Positions 1 to 8,826 of a stretch of DNA of 64,000 nucleotides are shown here, in pieces; within the stretch, counting starts at the first letter, position 1; each line of letters opens with the position of its first letter. The position numbers and the translations under genes were made by a program. The notes under the pieces were generated by a model. That model did no database searches. It saw only the letters and a list, made by a program, of their open reading frames with translations, and had not been told where the DNA came from. This DNA is from CAXBNB01 sp040222275 (GTDB lineage: Bacteria; Bacteroidota; Bacteroidia; Cytophagales; Cyclobacteriaceae), in NCBI GenBank assembly GCA_040222275.1, contig JAVKDJ010000002.1:434001-498000 (forward strand). The letters run 5' to 3'.

Positions 1-616
1 AAAATGAGGTAATCGCACATTTTTCACATTTCGGTTTTCGGGCAAGGCAAATGTAGCGACCATGAAGGATCAACCAGTGGTGGGCCTTTGGTACATGCTC
101 CTCCGGGATGAATTTTACCAGCTGTTTTTCTACTTCTAGCGGTGTACTGGCTTTTTGCGTAACAAGCCCCATCCTTTTTGAAACCCTGAAAACATGTGTA
201 TCAACAGCCATAGCTGGCTGATCGTACACTACAGAGGCAATTACATTGGCGGTTTTTCTTCCTACCCCGGGAAGTTTTTGCAATTCTTTTATGTCGGATG
301 GCACCACGTTATTAAAATCCTCAACCAACATTTTGGCCATGCCAATGATATGTTTGGTTTTGTTGTTGGGATAGGAAATACTCTTGATGAATGGAAAAAC
401 CTCATCGAAAGAAGCCCTGGCCAGTACCTCGGGGCTTGGAAAAGCTGAAAAGAGGGCAGGGGTTGTCAGGTTCACCCTTTTATCGGTGCACTGCGCACTC
501 AAAATGACCGCTACCAATAGTTGGTATGGGTCATTGTATTCCAATTCGGTCTCTGCGTCGGGATTGTTCTCGCTGAAATAGTCGATAAAACATGCGTACC
601 TTTCTTTTCTTGTCAT
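1..616 (-). CDS. nth: Endonuclease III (DNA glycosylase/AP lyase), truncated at the window edge
   Basis: Base-excision repair enzyme that removes oxidised pyrimidines and cuts the abasic site. It starts at an ATG at 616 and runs off the left edge after about 205 residues. The helix-hairpin-helix LPGVGRKTANV carries the catalytic lysine (K121), and the aspartate in AVDTHVFRVSKR (D139) matches the conserved catalytic Asp. Three of the four [4Fe-4S] cysteines are visible as C190-x6-C197-x2-C200; the last lies beyond the edge. It follows the sigma factor gene and its small partner on the same strand, 87 bp downstream, so it could be read from the same transcript. The assignment is secure; only the C-terminus is missing. 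Confidence 0.96.
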   Translation of the reverse strand, partial: MTRKERYACFIDYFSENNPDAETELEYNDPYQLLVAVILSAQCTDKRVNLTTPALFSAFPSPEVLARASFDEVFPFIKSISYPNNKTKHIIGMAKMLVEDFNNVVPSDIKELQKLPGVGRKTANVIASVVYDQPAMAVDTHVFRVSKRMGLVTQKASTPLEVEKQLVKFIPEEHVPKAHHWLILHGRYICLARKPKCEKCAITSF

Positions 617-703
617 ATTGCCGGGGTTTTTAAAACTCCGGCAATATATTGGAAAAGTAAAAAGATTAAAAGCTACGTACCGTCAGGCAGCAGAATCAAT
701 CAT

Positions 704-919
704 TCAAATAATGGAATAATTAAAAATGTTGGCCATGGCTTTCTCAGAGGGAGCCACAATCAGCCGGTTGAGGTCTTCATAAACAGACCTTAACCCATTC
801 AGCTTGTCGTTCAACTCCGAATCGCAAATAAGTGCATTTTCGATTTCGGCATTTTCTAAGTCACTTGTCTCCCCATAAATATAGCGGATCAAGTCATTTT
901 CGGTAAAAAGTTTGGTCAT
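704..919 (-). CDS. Small acidic protein overlapping the sigma factor gene; possible sigma regulator
   Basis: A 71-residue protein without signal peptide or membrane segment. Its ATG lies inside the end of the ECF sigma gene (26-nt overlap, different frame), which points to translational coupling. The N-terminus (MTKLFTENDLIRYIYGET) resembles the short helical start of cytoplasmic anti-sigma-like proteins, with a motif of the kind L-I-R-Y-I-Y-G-E followed by an acidic helix. There are no cysteines or histidines in a zinc arrangement, so it is not a classical ZAS-type anti-sigma factor. The role as sigma partner is inferred from gene order, size and overlap only. Confidence 0.7.
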   Translation of the reverse strand: MTKLFTENDLIRYIYGETSDLENAEIENALICDSELNDKLNGLRSVYEDLNRLIVAPSEKAMANIFNYSII

Positions 920-1493
920 AGGCGATATTTGATTTTTGCATTTTCTTACGCAAATTAATCAAAGCATATCGCATTCGGCCCAGTGCAGTGTTGATACTGA
1001 CATCTGTGGCTTCTGCTATATCCTGAAAACTCATTTGCATATAATGCCTCATTATTAAAACTTCCTTTTGTGTTTCAGGCAATTCCTGAACCAACTTTTT
1101 TAATAACGCATTAGTATCGCTTTTTATTTGAAGTGTCTCAATAGAATCTTCGGCAAATTCCAGGGTATTAAAAACCCTGCTGCCATCTTCCATTACTATA
1201 GTGGGGTATCTTTTGTCTTTTCTAAAGTAGTCGATGGCCAGGTTGTGGGCAATTCTTAAAACCCATGGGAGAAATTTACCCTCTTCATTGTACCTTCCGG
1301 ATTTAATAGTTTTGACCACCTTAATAAAAGTGTCTTGCAGCAAATCCTCTGCTACGTATTTGTCCTTAACTATTAAATAGATTGTAGTAAAAACCCTTGC
1401 CTTGTGTCTGGACACAAGTTCTTCAAAAGCCTCTTCGTTACCGCTTTTGTAGTGTGATACCAAACTGCTATCACTAACACCAAAATTATTCAT
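894..1493 (-). CDS. ECF-type RNA polymerase sigma factor (sigma-70 family)
   Basis: A 199-residue sigma factor made of region 2 and region 4. Region 2 is seen around residues 20-95 with the core-binding stretch YVAEDLLQDTFIKV and the -10 recognition helix WVLRIAHNLAIDYFRK. Region 4 is at about 125-185, with the helix-turn-helix MSFQDIAEATDVSINTALGR. Length is typical for ECF factors. It has a well-formed Bacteroidota promoter about 80 bp upstream and shares its 3' end with a small downstream gene that may encode a regulator. The target genes cannot be read from this window. Confidence 0.93.
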   Translation of the reverse strand: MNNFGVSDSSLVSHYKSGNEEAFEELVSRHKARVFTTIYLIVKDKYVAEDLLQDTFIKVVKTIKSGRYNEEGKFLPWVLRIAHNLAIDYFRKDKRYPTIVMEDGSRVFNTLEFAEDSIETLQIKSDTNALLKKLVQELPETQKEVLIMRHYMQMSFQDIAEATDVSINTALGRMRYALINLRKKMQKSNIAYDQTFYRK

Positions 1494-1578
1494 CTGTTTA
1501 CCTGTTTGTTTAACGTAGAGGTCTATATCATAAAGAAGAAATGGAGTTTAAGTGTGTTACATAATTTTACTGTAATAT

Positions 1579-1610
1579 CAAATGTATAAAAAAAGAATTT
1601 GCATTCCAAA
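1579..1610 (-). promoter_or_regulatory. Bacteroidota-type promoter of the ECF sigma gene
   Basis: On the minus strand a -33 TTTG (1610-1607) is followed after 20 bp by TACATTTG (1586-1579), a full match to the TAnnTTTG -7 element of the Bacteroidota primary sigma factor. The predicted start near 1572 gives a leader of about 80 nt before the ATG at 1493. Confidence 0.65.
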
Positions 1611-1784
1611 ATTAATTCCGAATAAAGTCATACTTTTTCTTTCTTATGTCATATTTAGTCCCTAAATGTTGGCTAATAGGTCGCCAAATAGAATTTATTT
1701 TTTTAAGATGGAACCGTTTTCTATATTGATTGTTTAGTCTAAGGAGAAACTAATTATTGAACTAATCCCAAAAGAGAGAATGAT

Positions 1785-2066
1785 ATGAAAGCAATTTGGA
1801 ATGGGCAAGTGATCGCCGAAAGCGATGATACTGTAGTGGTTGAGAACAATCACTATTTCCCCAAAAGCTCCGTTAAAAAAGAATTTTTGAAAGACAGTGA
1901 TTCGCACACTGTTTGTCCGTGGAAGGGAACAGCAAGTTACTTTACCGTTGATGTGGACGGAATGAAGAACCAGGATGCAGCCTGGTACTACCCTGCACCG
2001 AGCGAACTGGCCAAAAACATTAAAGATTATATCGCTTTTTGGAAAGGGGTGACTATCGAAAAATAG
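1785..2066 (+). CDS. DUF427 domain protein
   Basis: A 93-residue single-domain protein recognised as DUF427 from its start (MKAIWNGQVIAESDDTVVVE), the central CPWKGTASYFTV motif and the AAWYYPAPSELAKNIKDYIAF segment. The family is widespread, soluble and small; its biochemical function is not established. A purine-rich stretch (aaaagagagaa) lies just before the ATG and is a plausible ribosome-binding site. The gene is monocistronic and converges on the large outer-membrane gene, with two bases between the stop codons and no obvious terminator. Confidence 0.9.
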   Translation: MKAIWNGQVIAESDDTVVVENNHYFPKSSVKKEFLKDSDSHTVCPWKGTASYFTVDVDGMKNQDAAWYYPAPSELAKNIKDYIAFWKGVTIEK

Positions 2067-2068
2067 TG

Positions 2069-4924
2069 CTAAAAAGAAACGCCCCCTATGATGAGTTCAA
2101 TTCGACTGTCATGGAAATCTGGCATATAAGAATACCGGACTCCCATATCAAAAAGCAGCGAAAATCGCATCAGGTTGAAGTTGAAGGAGAGTTCGGCACC
2201 ATAGGAATTTAAGTTAAGGTCGGGCTGGTTTCTTATACTACCCAAACCCTTGTCATAAAACCCATTGAAATATATTCTTTGGACATTGAGCAATGGCCCA
2301 ATATGAATGTCGGGGTACCAAAGCGGCAATTTATAATTAAGTGAGTAATTGGTAAACTGGCGGAAGGGAAAGTATCCGAACCCACGGGTAAACGTAATTG
2401 GGCTATCGAAAAAATAATTCTGTGAATTTTCGTGTTGAAAAGACCCCCTGGCCCTGATGGAATGGTGCCGCGAAATTCCGGGAAAAAACAAGTTTGCTTC
2501 TGTGGCGAAAAGACTACCCATATAGTCTCCTCCCAAAGGTGTATGAAAATAATGAACGGCCAATGACTGGCCAAACCTGCTGTGTAAGTCCAATTTACTT
2601 CTACGCAGCATGTTGCTGAAACGGATGCCATGCTCTAGCGATTTGAGGTTTCCATTTCCAGGCTGGTCAATTACAATTCTGTCTTCAGGCACATCATATC
2701 CGGACACAGATGTAAAAGTTGAGCTGGACGAAAGCGTAAGTTTTCTGAGGTATTTTGAGTTGGTAAGAACCAGTGGAACACGCATTCCTGCTTTGATGCT
2801 GGTTTCTTCCCAATTGAATTTTTGACTGGTGCCATTTACAATAAAAGAACTTGACCTGCTACCATCTACTATTGACAAGTCGATGATTGGGTATAGCCCC
2901 TGGTAGCTAATGGAACCAAATTTCAACCAATTGCCTTCATCTGAGTCAAACCTTAATCCCGCGCTGATGGTAGTAGTGCTCAGTATGTCTTGCGAATTCA
3001 ACCCCAAAATCATGGAGTTGTTGGTAGGAATGGCAGACAACCCCCATGAATGTGGCCTGATGGTATGTTTGAGTTTGTTGTACGGGCTAATTTCATAATT
3101 TTCTTCCTGTTGATTATCGAGCACATGCGAATGTCCTTCTGCCTGAACCATGGGTTCGGCAAAATTTATGTTTCTGTCTTGTGCCTGAGATAAAGGGGTC
3201 CAGTTTTCTGTCTTGAGCTCTATGGATACAGCATCCATACCATCTTTCGTAAATTCGTTGTAAACCAGCAAGGATTCGTTTTTAGCAATAGAAGGATTGT
3301 ATGCCCCGTATTTTGAATGGGTAACCTGATAAACCTCCTTTGAGTCCATTTTACAAGCATAGATGTTCGCAATACCATTGACGGGGGAATTGTAAAACAG
3401 GTATTCGCCAGCTAAAACAGGATGGCCAAAATTTTCCAGTTTGGAAGATAGGACGATTTCTTCACTTCCATTATCAATCTGCTTTAGTACTATATGTTTT
3501 GTCTCTTTAGTATTTTTTAGCAATATCAGCGATTTGTCATCCAGCGAAAAAGAGGGCATGGAGTAATAATTGTTGTCCACATTAGGGAAGGTCTTCACGA
3601 TATCGCCGGATTGAAAATCCAACAGATGGATGTTGTACTGATTTTGAGTTGAATTTTCGATAGCAGCAATCAGTTTCCCATCATGTGATACAGCTGCTGA
3701 AACGTATTTACTTTTTTTGGTAATTCTCTTGAATTCCCTGGTAGAAAGGTCGTATGATTTAATGACAGAATATGTCTTTTTGAGCCACCTGGGGTCAAAT
3801 TCGAATTCGGTCCAGACGATTTTGTTGTTGCCAATGCTGAGAAACCCCGGGTCATTCATTATTCCCGTCACAAAGAGCTCTACTTCATTGCCGGATTCAT
3901 CGATTTCGACAAACTGGTCGGTATGTGAAAAGCCAGACTTCAGGGCGATTATATTTCCATCGTTATTGAGGTGTGGATAATGATAATCGGTATATACTTT
4001 GTTCGCCCTTACATTGAGCCGGGTAAAATCATCGGTATCCACATCTTTAATTTGTTGGTTGTAATGCCGGGACATCTCTGCCAGCATATCAGTGTAATTC
4101 TCCGATAAATTTTTGCCTGTTTCTTTTTTTATCGCATTGGAAAAAACGAAAGGTATGTATGGAAAACTAAACGACCGGTTGATGATTTTGTCCCAGATAT
4201 CAACTCCGTACTTTCGTTTGAAGTAGGTGGTCATAAAAAACCCGGTCCTGTAATGGTTGGGAACAAAATCCCGAAAAGAGCCCAGGTGTTGTTTAGAATA
4301 ATTGAACCCACCTTTTTCGAGTAGGTTGGTTTTGAATTGCAGGTCAAAATTTGGTGTACGCCCCCTCCCTGTTTTGGTAAAAGAGGTCTCAATCCCGACA
4401 GCATCGCCTTCCCAGAACCAATTGGGGGCGGCAATCGCCGATGCAAACCCCAAGCCGTATTCCCCAAAAGCCCAGTACATCAGTTTGTTTATGGGTGTTT
4501 GATAAGCTTTTTCGAACTGTACCATGTGACGAAATTCGTGTACCGCTAAAAACTCCAACCAATCGGTATTGCCAAGGAATTTGTAATCCTGTGTGGACGT
4601 AGTAAAAAACTCAGATCGCCTGGGGCCAATGGTAACGAAACCGTTGGCTATGGCATTCTGGTTTTGGAGAATTACTGAGAATTTTCTGGGCTTTACTCCC
4701 AGCGACTGGCTGGCTGGTGTGTGGATGGTTTCCAGTATGTTGGCCGTCCGGTTGGCTTCCTTTTCGAACCCCGTGGGAAAAATGATGTTGAAATTTTCGG
4801 ATTTGATTTGGCCCCATTTTGTGGAGGCTGGCAGTGTTTCCAATTCGAGGGATTGGGAAAAACCATTGGCCACTGGCACAAGGCAACATAGCAATAAGGA
4901 TAAATGTAGGATCGTGGTTTTCAT
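2069..4924 (-). CDS. Outer-membrane protein with zincin domain, TolB-like propeller and C-terminal beta-barrel
   Basis: A 951-residue exported protein with signal peptide (MKTTILHLSLLLCCLVPVANG). Residues about 30-260 look like a gluzincin-type (peptidase MA-like) domain: H129-E130-F-R-H133 is an HEXXH zinc site and W-F-W-E172-G-D-A supplies the expected glutamate further on. The middle (about 290-600) has repeated strands of the kind NDDGNIIAL, SHDGKLIAA and SLDDKSLIL, typical of a TolB/WD40-like propeller. The last 300 residues are rich in alternating aromatic strands and contain RGFGYFPFRQ, resembling an Omp85-type barrel. The start is the ATG at 4924, which shares a base with the upstream stop (TGATG), so translation is coupled to the PLP enzyme. 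It is a relative of the protein at 32438-35797. Substrate unknown. Confidence 0.8.
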   Translation of the reverse strand: MKTTILHLSLLLCCLVPVANGFSQSLELETLPASTKWGQIKSENFNIIFPTGFEKEANRTANILETIHTPASQSLGVKPRKFSVILQNQNAIANGFVTIGPRRSEFFTTSTQDYKFLGNTDWLEFLAVHEFRHMVQFEKAYQTPINKLMYWAFGEYGLGFASAIAAPNWFWEGDAVGIETSFTKTGRGRTPNFDLQFKTNLLEKGGFNYSKQHLGSFRDFVPNHYRTGFFMTTYFKRKYGVDIWDKIINRSFSFPYIPFVFSNAIKKETGKNLSENYTDMLAEMSRHYNQQIKDVDTDDFTRLNVRANKVYTDYHYPHLNNDGNIIALKSGFSHTDQFVEIDESGNEVELFVTGIMNDPGFLSIGNNKIVWTEFEFDPRWLKKTYSVIKSYDLSTREFKRITKKSKYVSAAVSHDGKLIAAIENSTQNQYNIHLLDFQSGDIVKTFPNVDNNYYSMPSFSLDDKSLILLKNTKETKHIVLKQIDNGSEEIVLSSKLENFGHPVLAGEYLFYNSPVNGIANIYACKMDSKEVYQVTHSKYGAYNPSIAKNESLLVYNEFTKDGMDAVSIELKTENWTPLSQAQDRNINFAEPMVQAEGHSHVLDNQQEENYEISPYNKLKHTIRPHSWGLSAIPTNNSMILGLNSQDILSTTTISAGLRFDSDEGNWLKFGSISYQGLYPIIDLSIVDGSRSSSFIVNGTSQKFNWEETSIKAGMRVPLVLTNSKYLRKLTLSSSSTFTSVSGYDVPEDRIVIDQPGNGNLKSLEHGIRFSNMLRRSKLDLHSRFGQSLAVHYFHTPLGGDYMGSLFATEANLFFPGISRHHSIRARGSFQHENSQNYFFDSPITFTRGFGYFPFRQFTNYSLNYKLPLWYPDIHIGPLLNVQRIYFNGFYDKGLGSIRNQPDLNLNSYGAELSFNFNLMRFSLLFDMGVRYSYMPDFHDSRIELIIGGVSF

Positions 4925-6081
4925 CAATTAAATACCTGTCTGAAAGCTGAAATAAACCGCCGCACATCCCTTTCGTCGTTGTAAACATTGGGGGATACCC
5001 TGATGAAATCGCCCCTGAAAGACACGCTCACCCTTTGTGTTTTGAAAGCTTTTTTTAAGGGCTCTAATTTTTCATGGGGGCATTTTATTCCAAAGAGATG
5101 TGCAGACCTCTGCTCGGTAGTTTCTACAAACAGTCCCATTTCCTGTATTTCCCCAAGGCAAGCAGCCATCAGGTTGTGACAATAGGATTGTATATTTTCC
5201 GGCCCCCATTTTTTGATTTGCTTTAGGGATTCTAAAAACATTGGGGTGAGGATAAAATTGCTATGCTCACCCACTTCATACCTCAGCATACCCGCACGAT
5301 AGTCATCTTGATATTCAACCAAATTGGCAAAATCCTCACTTTTATTTCTATTGATCCAATTTTCCTCTATTGGTTTTCCATTGTCGAAACTAGGACTGTA
5401 GTAGGCTATGCCAATACTATACGGCCCCATCAACCATTTATAGGCAGCACAAATGAGGGCATCCGGCTGAAATTTTTGTATGTCGAAAGGCAGGGCTCCA
5501 ACAGATTGGGTGCCGTCTATTATTAATTTGGAGCCCACCCCCAGCGTTAGCCTCCTGATTTCCTCCAAGTCAAATAATGTACCATCGGCCCAATGCACGT
5601 GTCCAAGGGCTACAGCCACTGTGCTGCTGTCGATGGCAGATTTGATGGCATCATTCCATTTATTGCCACGGTTTTCAACGGAATCCGGCGGAGCGATGAT
5701 CCTCAATTCCGCTCCTGCATCCTGGCACAGCCGCATCCATGGGTAAATGTTGCTGGGAAACTGATCCCCGGCTACCACGATGTTTTGGCTTTTGGAGATT
5801 TTTAGATTGTTGGTAACGTTGGCAATCCCATACGAAACTGAAGGGATCAGCACCATTTTTTGAGGTTCCGGACAATTCACCAATGCTGCAAAAACAGTTC
5901 GGATCTTTTCGGTATCATCAAAAAAATCAGATGGGTCAATCTGATGGGGCTTTCTTTTTTTAGAGATGCCAAGCCTACCTGCCCGCTCTACTTTTTTCAT
6001 CATTGGCGACATGTAGGCACAATTCAGATAGGCATCTTTGCGGCCAAGCATGAATTTTTTTCTTTGACTTTTCATAGACAT
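4924..6081 (-). CDS. Aminotransferase class V-fold PLP-dependent enzyme
   Basis: A 385-residue cytosolic PLP enzyme of the class V fold (cysteine desulfurase, kynureninase, isopenicillin-N epimerase group). Visible marks are the N-terminal YLNCAYMSPM, the histidine in ALGHVHWADGTLFDL, the cofactor aspartate in LIIDGTQSVGALPFD, and the Schiff-base lysine in CAAYKWLMGPYSIG. The C-terminal small domain ends with VSVSFRGDFIRVSPNVYN, as in selenocysteine-lyase-like members. It lacks the mobile catalytic cysteine loop of IscS, so it is unlikely to be the housekeeping desulfurase. It is coupled by a TGATG junction to the outer-membrane zincin gene downstream. The substrate is not predictable. Confidence 0.88.
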   Translation of the reverse strand: MSMKSQRKKFMLGRKDAYLNCAYMSPMMKKVERAGRLGISKKRKPHQIDPSDFFDDTEKIRTVFAALVNCPEPQKMVLIPSVSYGIANVTNNLKISKSQNIVVAGDQFPSNIYPWMRLCQDAGAELRIIAPPDSVENRGNKWNDAIKSAIDSSTVAVALGHVHWADGTLFDLEEIRRLTLGVGSKLIIDGTQSVGALPFDIQKFQPDALICAAYKWLMGPYSIGIAYYSPSFDNGKPIEENWINRNKSEDFANLVEYQDDYRAGMLRYEVGEHSNFILTPMFLESLKQIKKWGPENIQSYCHNLMAACLGEIQEMGLFVETTEQRSAHLFGIKCPHEKLEPLKKAFKTQRVSVSFRGDFIRVSPNVYNDERDVRRFISAFRQVFN

Positions 6082-6094
6082 TCAAATATTTGAA
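6081..6094. promoter_or_regulatory. 14-bp perfect palindrome at the start of the PLP enzyme gene
   Basis: TTCAAATATTTGAA reads the same on both strands and touches the ATG of the minus-strand gene starting at 6081. It could be an operator or a chance AT-rich palindrome; its minus-strand half AATATTTG is also one base away from a -7 element. Confidence 0.3.
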
Positions 6095-6311
6095 AGTTAG
6101 GCCCAAGCATTGTAGTTGTCGAACGCAGAATTTGGAATTAATCCTTATCGGTGAAAATAATAGGAATGTTTGAAATTATTGGGGAAACAGGCCAGATATT
6201 GGAGCTTCATTTTAGGTATTAAGCAAGTGTAGGGCACGAAGTAGTATATATGAGTTTTATTTTCTTATTTTTAAATTTAGAACTAAAGCCACTATTCAAC
6301 TTAATAAGCAA

Positions 6312-6572
6312 ATGAAACAAACCAAAGATTTAAATCAGTACTGGAAAAAAAACCTCAAATACCTGATTATACTGCTATCCGTATGGGCCCTCGTTTCGTT
6401 TGGCTTTGGGATTCTATTTGCTGATGCCCTGAACCAGATACGTATTGGAGGATTCAAACTCGGCTTTTGGTTTGCCCAGCAGGGATCAATTTATGTTTTC
6501 GTGATCCTGATTTTTGTTTATGTACGGCTCATGAACAAACTGGACAAGGAATACGAAATCAACGAAGACTAA
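6312..6572 (+). CDS. DUF4212 small subunit of a sodium:solute symporter
   Basis: An 86-residue membrane protein with two hydrophobic segments (about 17-38 and 55-75) and the typical family features QYWKKNLKYLIILLSVWALVS at the start and FWFAQQGSIYVFVILIFVYV in the second helix. DUF4212 proteins are encoded directly before a large SSS-family transporter and are described as its small partner. Here the large gene begins 26 bp downstream, so the two form one operon. Confidence 0.93.
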   Translation: MKQTKDLNQYWKKNLKYLIILLSVWALVSFGFGILFADALNQIRIGGFKLGFWFAQQGSIYVFVILIFVYVRLMNKLDKEYEINED

Positions 6573-6598
6573 CATTTCACTACTTACTATACAAATCA

Positions 6599-8263
6599 AT
6601 GGACATTCAAACCTGGACGTATATTATTGTTGGGCTTACTTTTGCCCTATACATTGGAATTGCCATCTGGTCCCGGGCGGGATCAACAAATGAATTTTAC
6701 GTGGCTGGTGGAGGTGTTTCACCCCTGGCCAATGGCATGGCTACTGCCGCCGATTGGATGTCGGCAGCTTCGTTTATTTCCATGGCGGGCCTCATCTCAT
6801 TTATGGGCTATGACGGTGCTGTTTACCTGATGGGCTGGACAGGCGGATATGTACTGTTGGCCTTGTTGCTGGCCCCTTACCTCAGGAAATTTGGAAAGTT
6901 TACTGTGCCCGATTTCATTGGTGACAGGTATTACTCCGACACAGCCAGGCTAGTAGCAGTGATTTGCGCCATTTTCGTTTCTTTTACTTATGTTGCCGGT
7001 CAAATGAGGGGAGTTGGAGTGGTTTTCTCCCGCTTTTTGGAAGTAGATGTCAATGTGGGTGTACTCATTGGGATGATCATTGTTTTCTTTTACGCTGTAA
7101 TGGGAGGTATGAAGGGCATTACCTATACCCAAGTGGCCCAATACTGTGTGCTTATTTTCGCATTTATGGTGCCAGCCATTTTTATTTCAATTTTGATGAC
7201 TGGAAATATAATCCCCCAACTAGGTTTTGGTGGAACATTGAGCGATGGTACTTATTTGCTTGATAAGCTGGATGGCCTACACGAGGAGTTGGGTTTTGCT
7301 TCCTATACCATTGCCAAGAAAAGTGTCACGGACATATTTTTTATCACAGCAGCACTTATGGTGGGTACAGCAGGCTTGCCCCATGTGATTGTAAGGTTTT
7401 TTACTGTGCCCAGTATGAAGGATGCCAGGATATCCGCTGGCTATGCACTTATCCTGATTGCGATATTGTACACTACAGCGCCCGCCGTATCTGCTTTTGC
7501 CCGAACCAATCTGATCAACACAGTATCCAACGAAAAATACTCCAACCTTCCCGAATGGTTTGGCAAATGGGAAAAAACAGAATTGATAAAATTTGATGAC
7601 AAGAATGGAGACGGTAGGGTACAATATGTCGGCGATCCTTCTAAAAATGAACTAACCATTGACAGGGACATCATGGTACTGGCCAACCCCGAAATCGCCA
7701 ATCTACCCAACTGGGTAATCGCCCTGGTGGCAGCAGGTGGTTTGGCGGCAGCTTTATCTACTGCAGCAGGCTTGCTACTGGTAATCTCTACTTCGATAGC
7801 ACACGATTTTGTAAAAAAACAACTCAAACCGGACATAAGTGATAAACAGGAACTCCTAATAGCAAGGATAGCCGCTGGTGGTGCTGTTATCATTGCCGGA
7901 TGGTTTGGGATCAATCCCCCGGGCTTTGTAGCCCAGGTGGTGGCATTCGCATTTGGTTTGGCTGCTGCTTCATTTTTCCCGGCGATTGTCCAGGGTATTT
8001 TTACCAAACGAGCCAACAAAGAGGGCGCGATTGCTGGTATGATATGCGGGTTGTTATTTACGGCCGGTTATATTATTTATTTCAAGTTTTTATTTCCGGA
8101 ACTCAACGTTGCTGAAAATTGGTGGTTTGGAGTGTCTCCCGAAGGAATTGGCACACTGGGAATGTTGCTGAATTTTGTTGTATCCTATGCCGTGTCCTTA
8201 GCCACACCAAAACCACCACAGGAAATCATGGAACTGGTAGATAGCATACGGCATCCTAATTAA
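6599..8263 (+). CDS. Sodium:solute symporter, SSS family (large subunit, acetate/ActP-like)
   Basis: A 554-residue polytopic inner-membrane transporter of the SSS family. The chosen ATG at 6599 gives MDIQTWTYIIVGLTFALYIG, a normal family start; an upstream extension in the same frame overlaps the DUF4212 gene and is rejected. Family marks include EFYVAGGGVSPLANGMATAADWMSAASF early on, RYYSDTARLVAV, and the AAGGLAAALSTAAGLLLVISTSIAHD stretch near residue 380-405. The paired DUF4212 gene places it in the two-component SSS branch often named for acetate or monocarboxylate uptake. A calcium-binding-like insertion (KFDDKNGDGRVQYVG) is present in the loop near residue 330. Exact substrate not determined. 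Confidence 0.92.
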   Translation: MDIQTWTYIIVGLTFALYIGIAIWSRAGSTNEFYVAGGGVSPLANGMATAADWMSAASFISMAGLISFMGYDGAVYLMGWTGGYVLLALLLAPYLRKFGKFTVPDFIGDRYYSDTARLVAVICAIFVSFTYVAGQMRGVGVVFSRFLEVDVNVGVLIGMIIVFFYAVMGGMKGITYTQVAQYCVLIFAFMVPAIFISILMTGNIIPQLGFGGTLSDGTYLLDKLDGLHEELGFASYTIAKKSVTDIFFITAALMVGTAGLPHVIVRFFTVPSMKDARISAGYALILIAILYTTAPAVSAFARTNLINTVSNEKYSNLPEWFGKWEKTELIKFDDKNGDGRVQYVGDPSKNELTIDRDIMVLANPEIANLPNWVIALVAAGGLAAALSTAAGLLLVISTSIAHDFVKKQLKPDISDKQELLIARIAAGGAVIIAGWFGINPPGFVAQVVAFAFGLAAASFFPAIVQGIFTKRANKEGAIAGMICGLLFTAGYIIYFKFLFPELNVAENWWFGVSPEGIGTLGMLLNFVVSYAVSLATPKPPQEIMELVDSIRHPN

Positions 8264-8312
8264 TGATTATTTGAGCTGCAAATTCATTTGGTTGCTTAAG
8301 GAAGAGAAGTAA

Positions 8313-8639
8313 ATGGAAAACAAACACCTCATATTCGAAAGCAAGGAAGATGCAGAAAAAGTAGTACCTGTCAATGCTATCCGAAAGATTAAAATTGATG
8401 AAAAATTATTTGGGCTGGCCAATACTCCCAGGGGTTTCAAGGTGTTTGACAGATCATGCCCCCATGCTGGTGCGGATTTGTCAACAGGCAGAATAAACTA
8501 TCTGGGTGAGTTGGTTTGCCCGTTGCATGCCTATACTTTTAGCTTTCTTGATGGTGGCGAGGAAAGGGACAGGTGCCCCCCTATCCGAACTTACGACACA
8601 GTCTGGGAAGAAGGGAAGTTATATGTGATAATTGACTAA
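8313..8639 (+). CDS. Rieske [2Fe-2S] domain protein
   Basis: A 108-residue soluble ferredoxin-like Rieske protein. The cluster ligands are C49-P-H51 and C69-P-L-H72, spaced as in nitrite-reductase small subunit and dioxygenase ferredoxin types. There is no signal peptide or membrane anchor, so it is probably cytosolic. It lies 49 bp behind the symporter and may be read with it. No oxygenase gene is adjacent, so its electron acceptor is unknown. Confidence 0.92.
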   Translation: MENKHLIFESKEDAEKVVPVNAIRKIKIDEKLFGLANTPRGFKVFDRSCPHAGADLSTGRINYLGELVCPLHAYTFSFLDGGEERDRCPPIRTYDTVWEEGKLYVIID

Positions 8640-8826
8640 CAATTTTTTGCCTGACAAAGCTTATCAGAGAGCAACATGCTGAAGGGTTCCAATCCAGGTC
8701 AATGGTTTTGTTGGTTGAACAAGAAACCAAATGAATTTTTTTAGAAGCGTTGAATGTAGTTGAAAACATGTTATAAGTAGGGACAGAATTGATATATTGT
8801 GAAATAGGCAGTATTATGTGACGAGC

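Noticed and set aside
6467..6598. Extension of the symporter frame upstream of 6599
   Set aside because: It overlaps the DUF4212 gene and lies before the conserved family N-terminus.
7441..8019. 192-codon minus-strand open frame within the symporter gene
   Set aside because: Shadow of the SSS transporter; no start signal and no recognisable domain.
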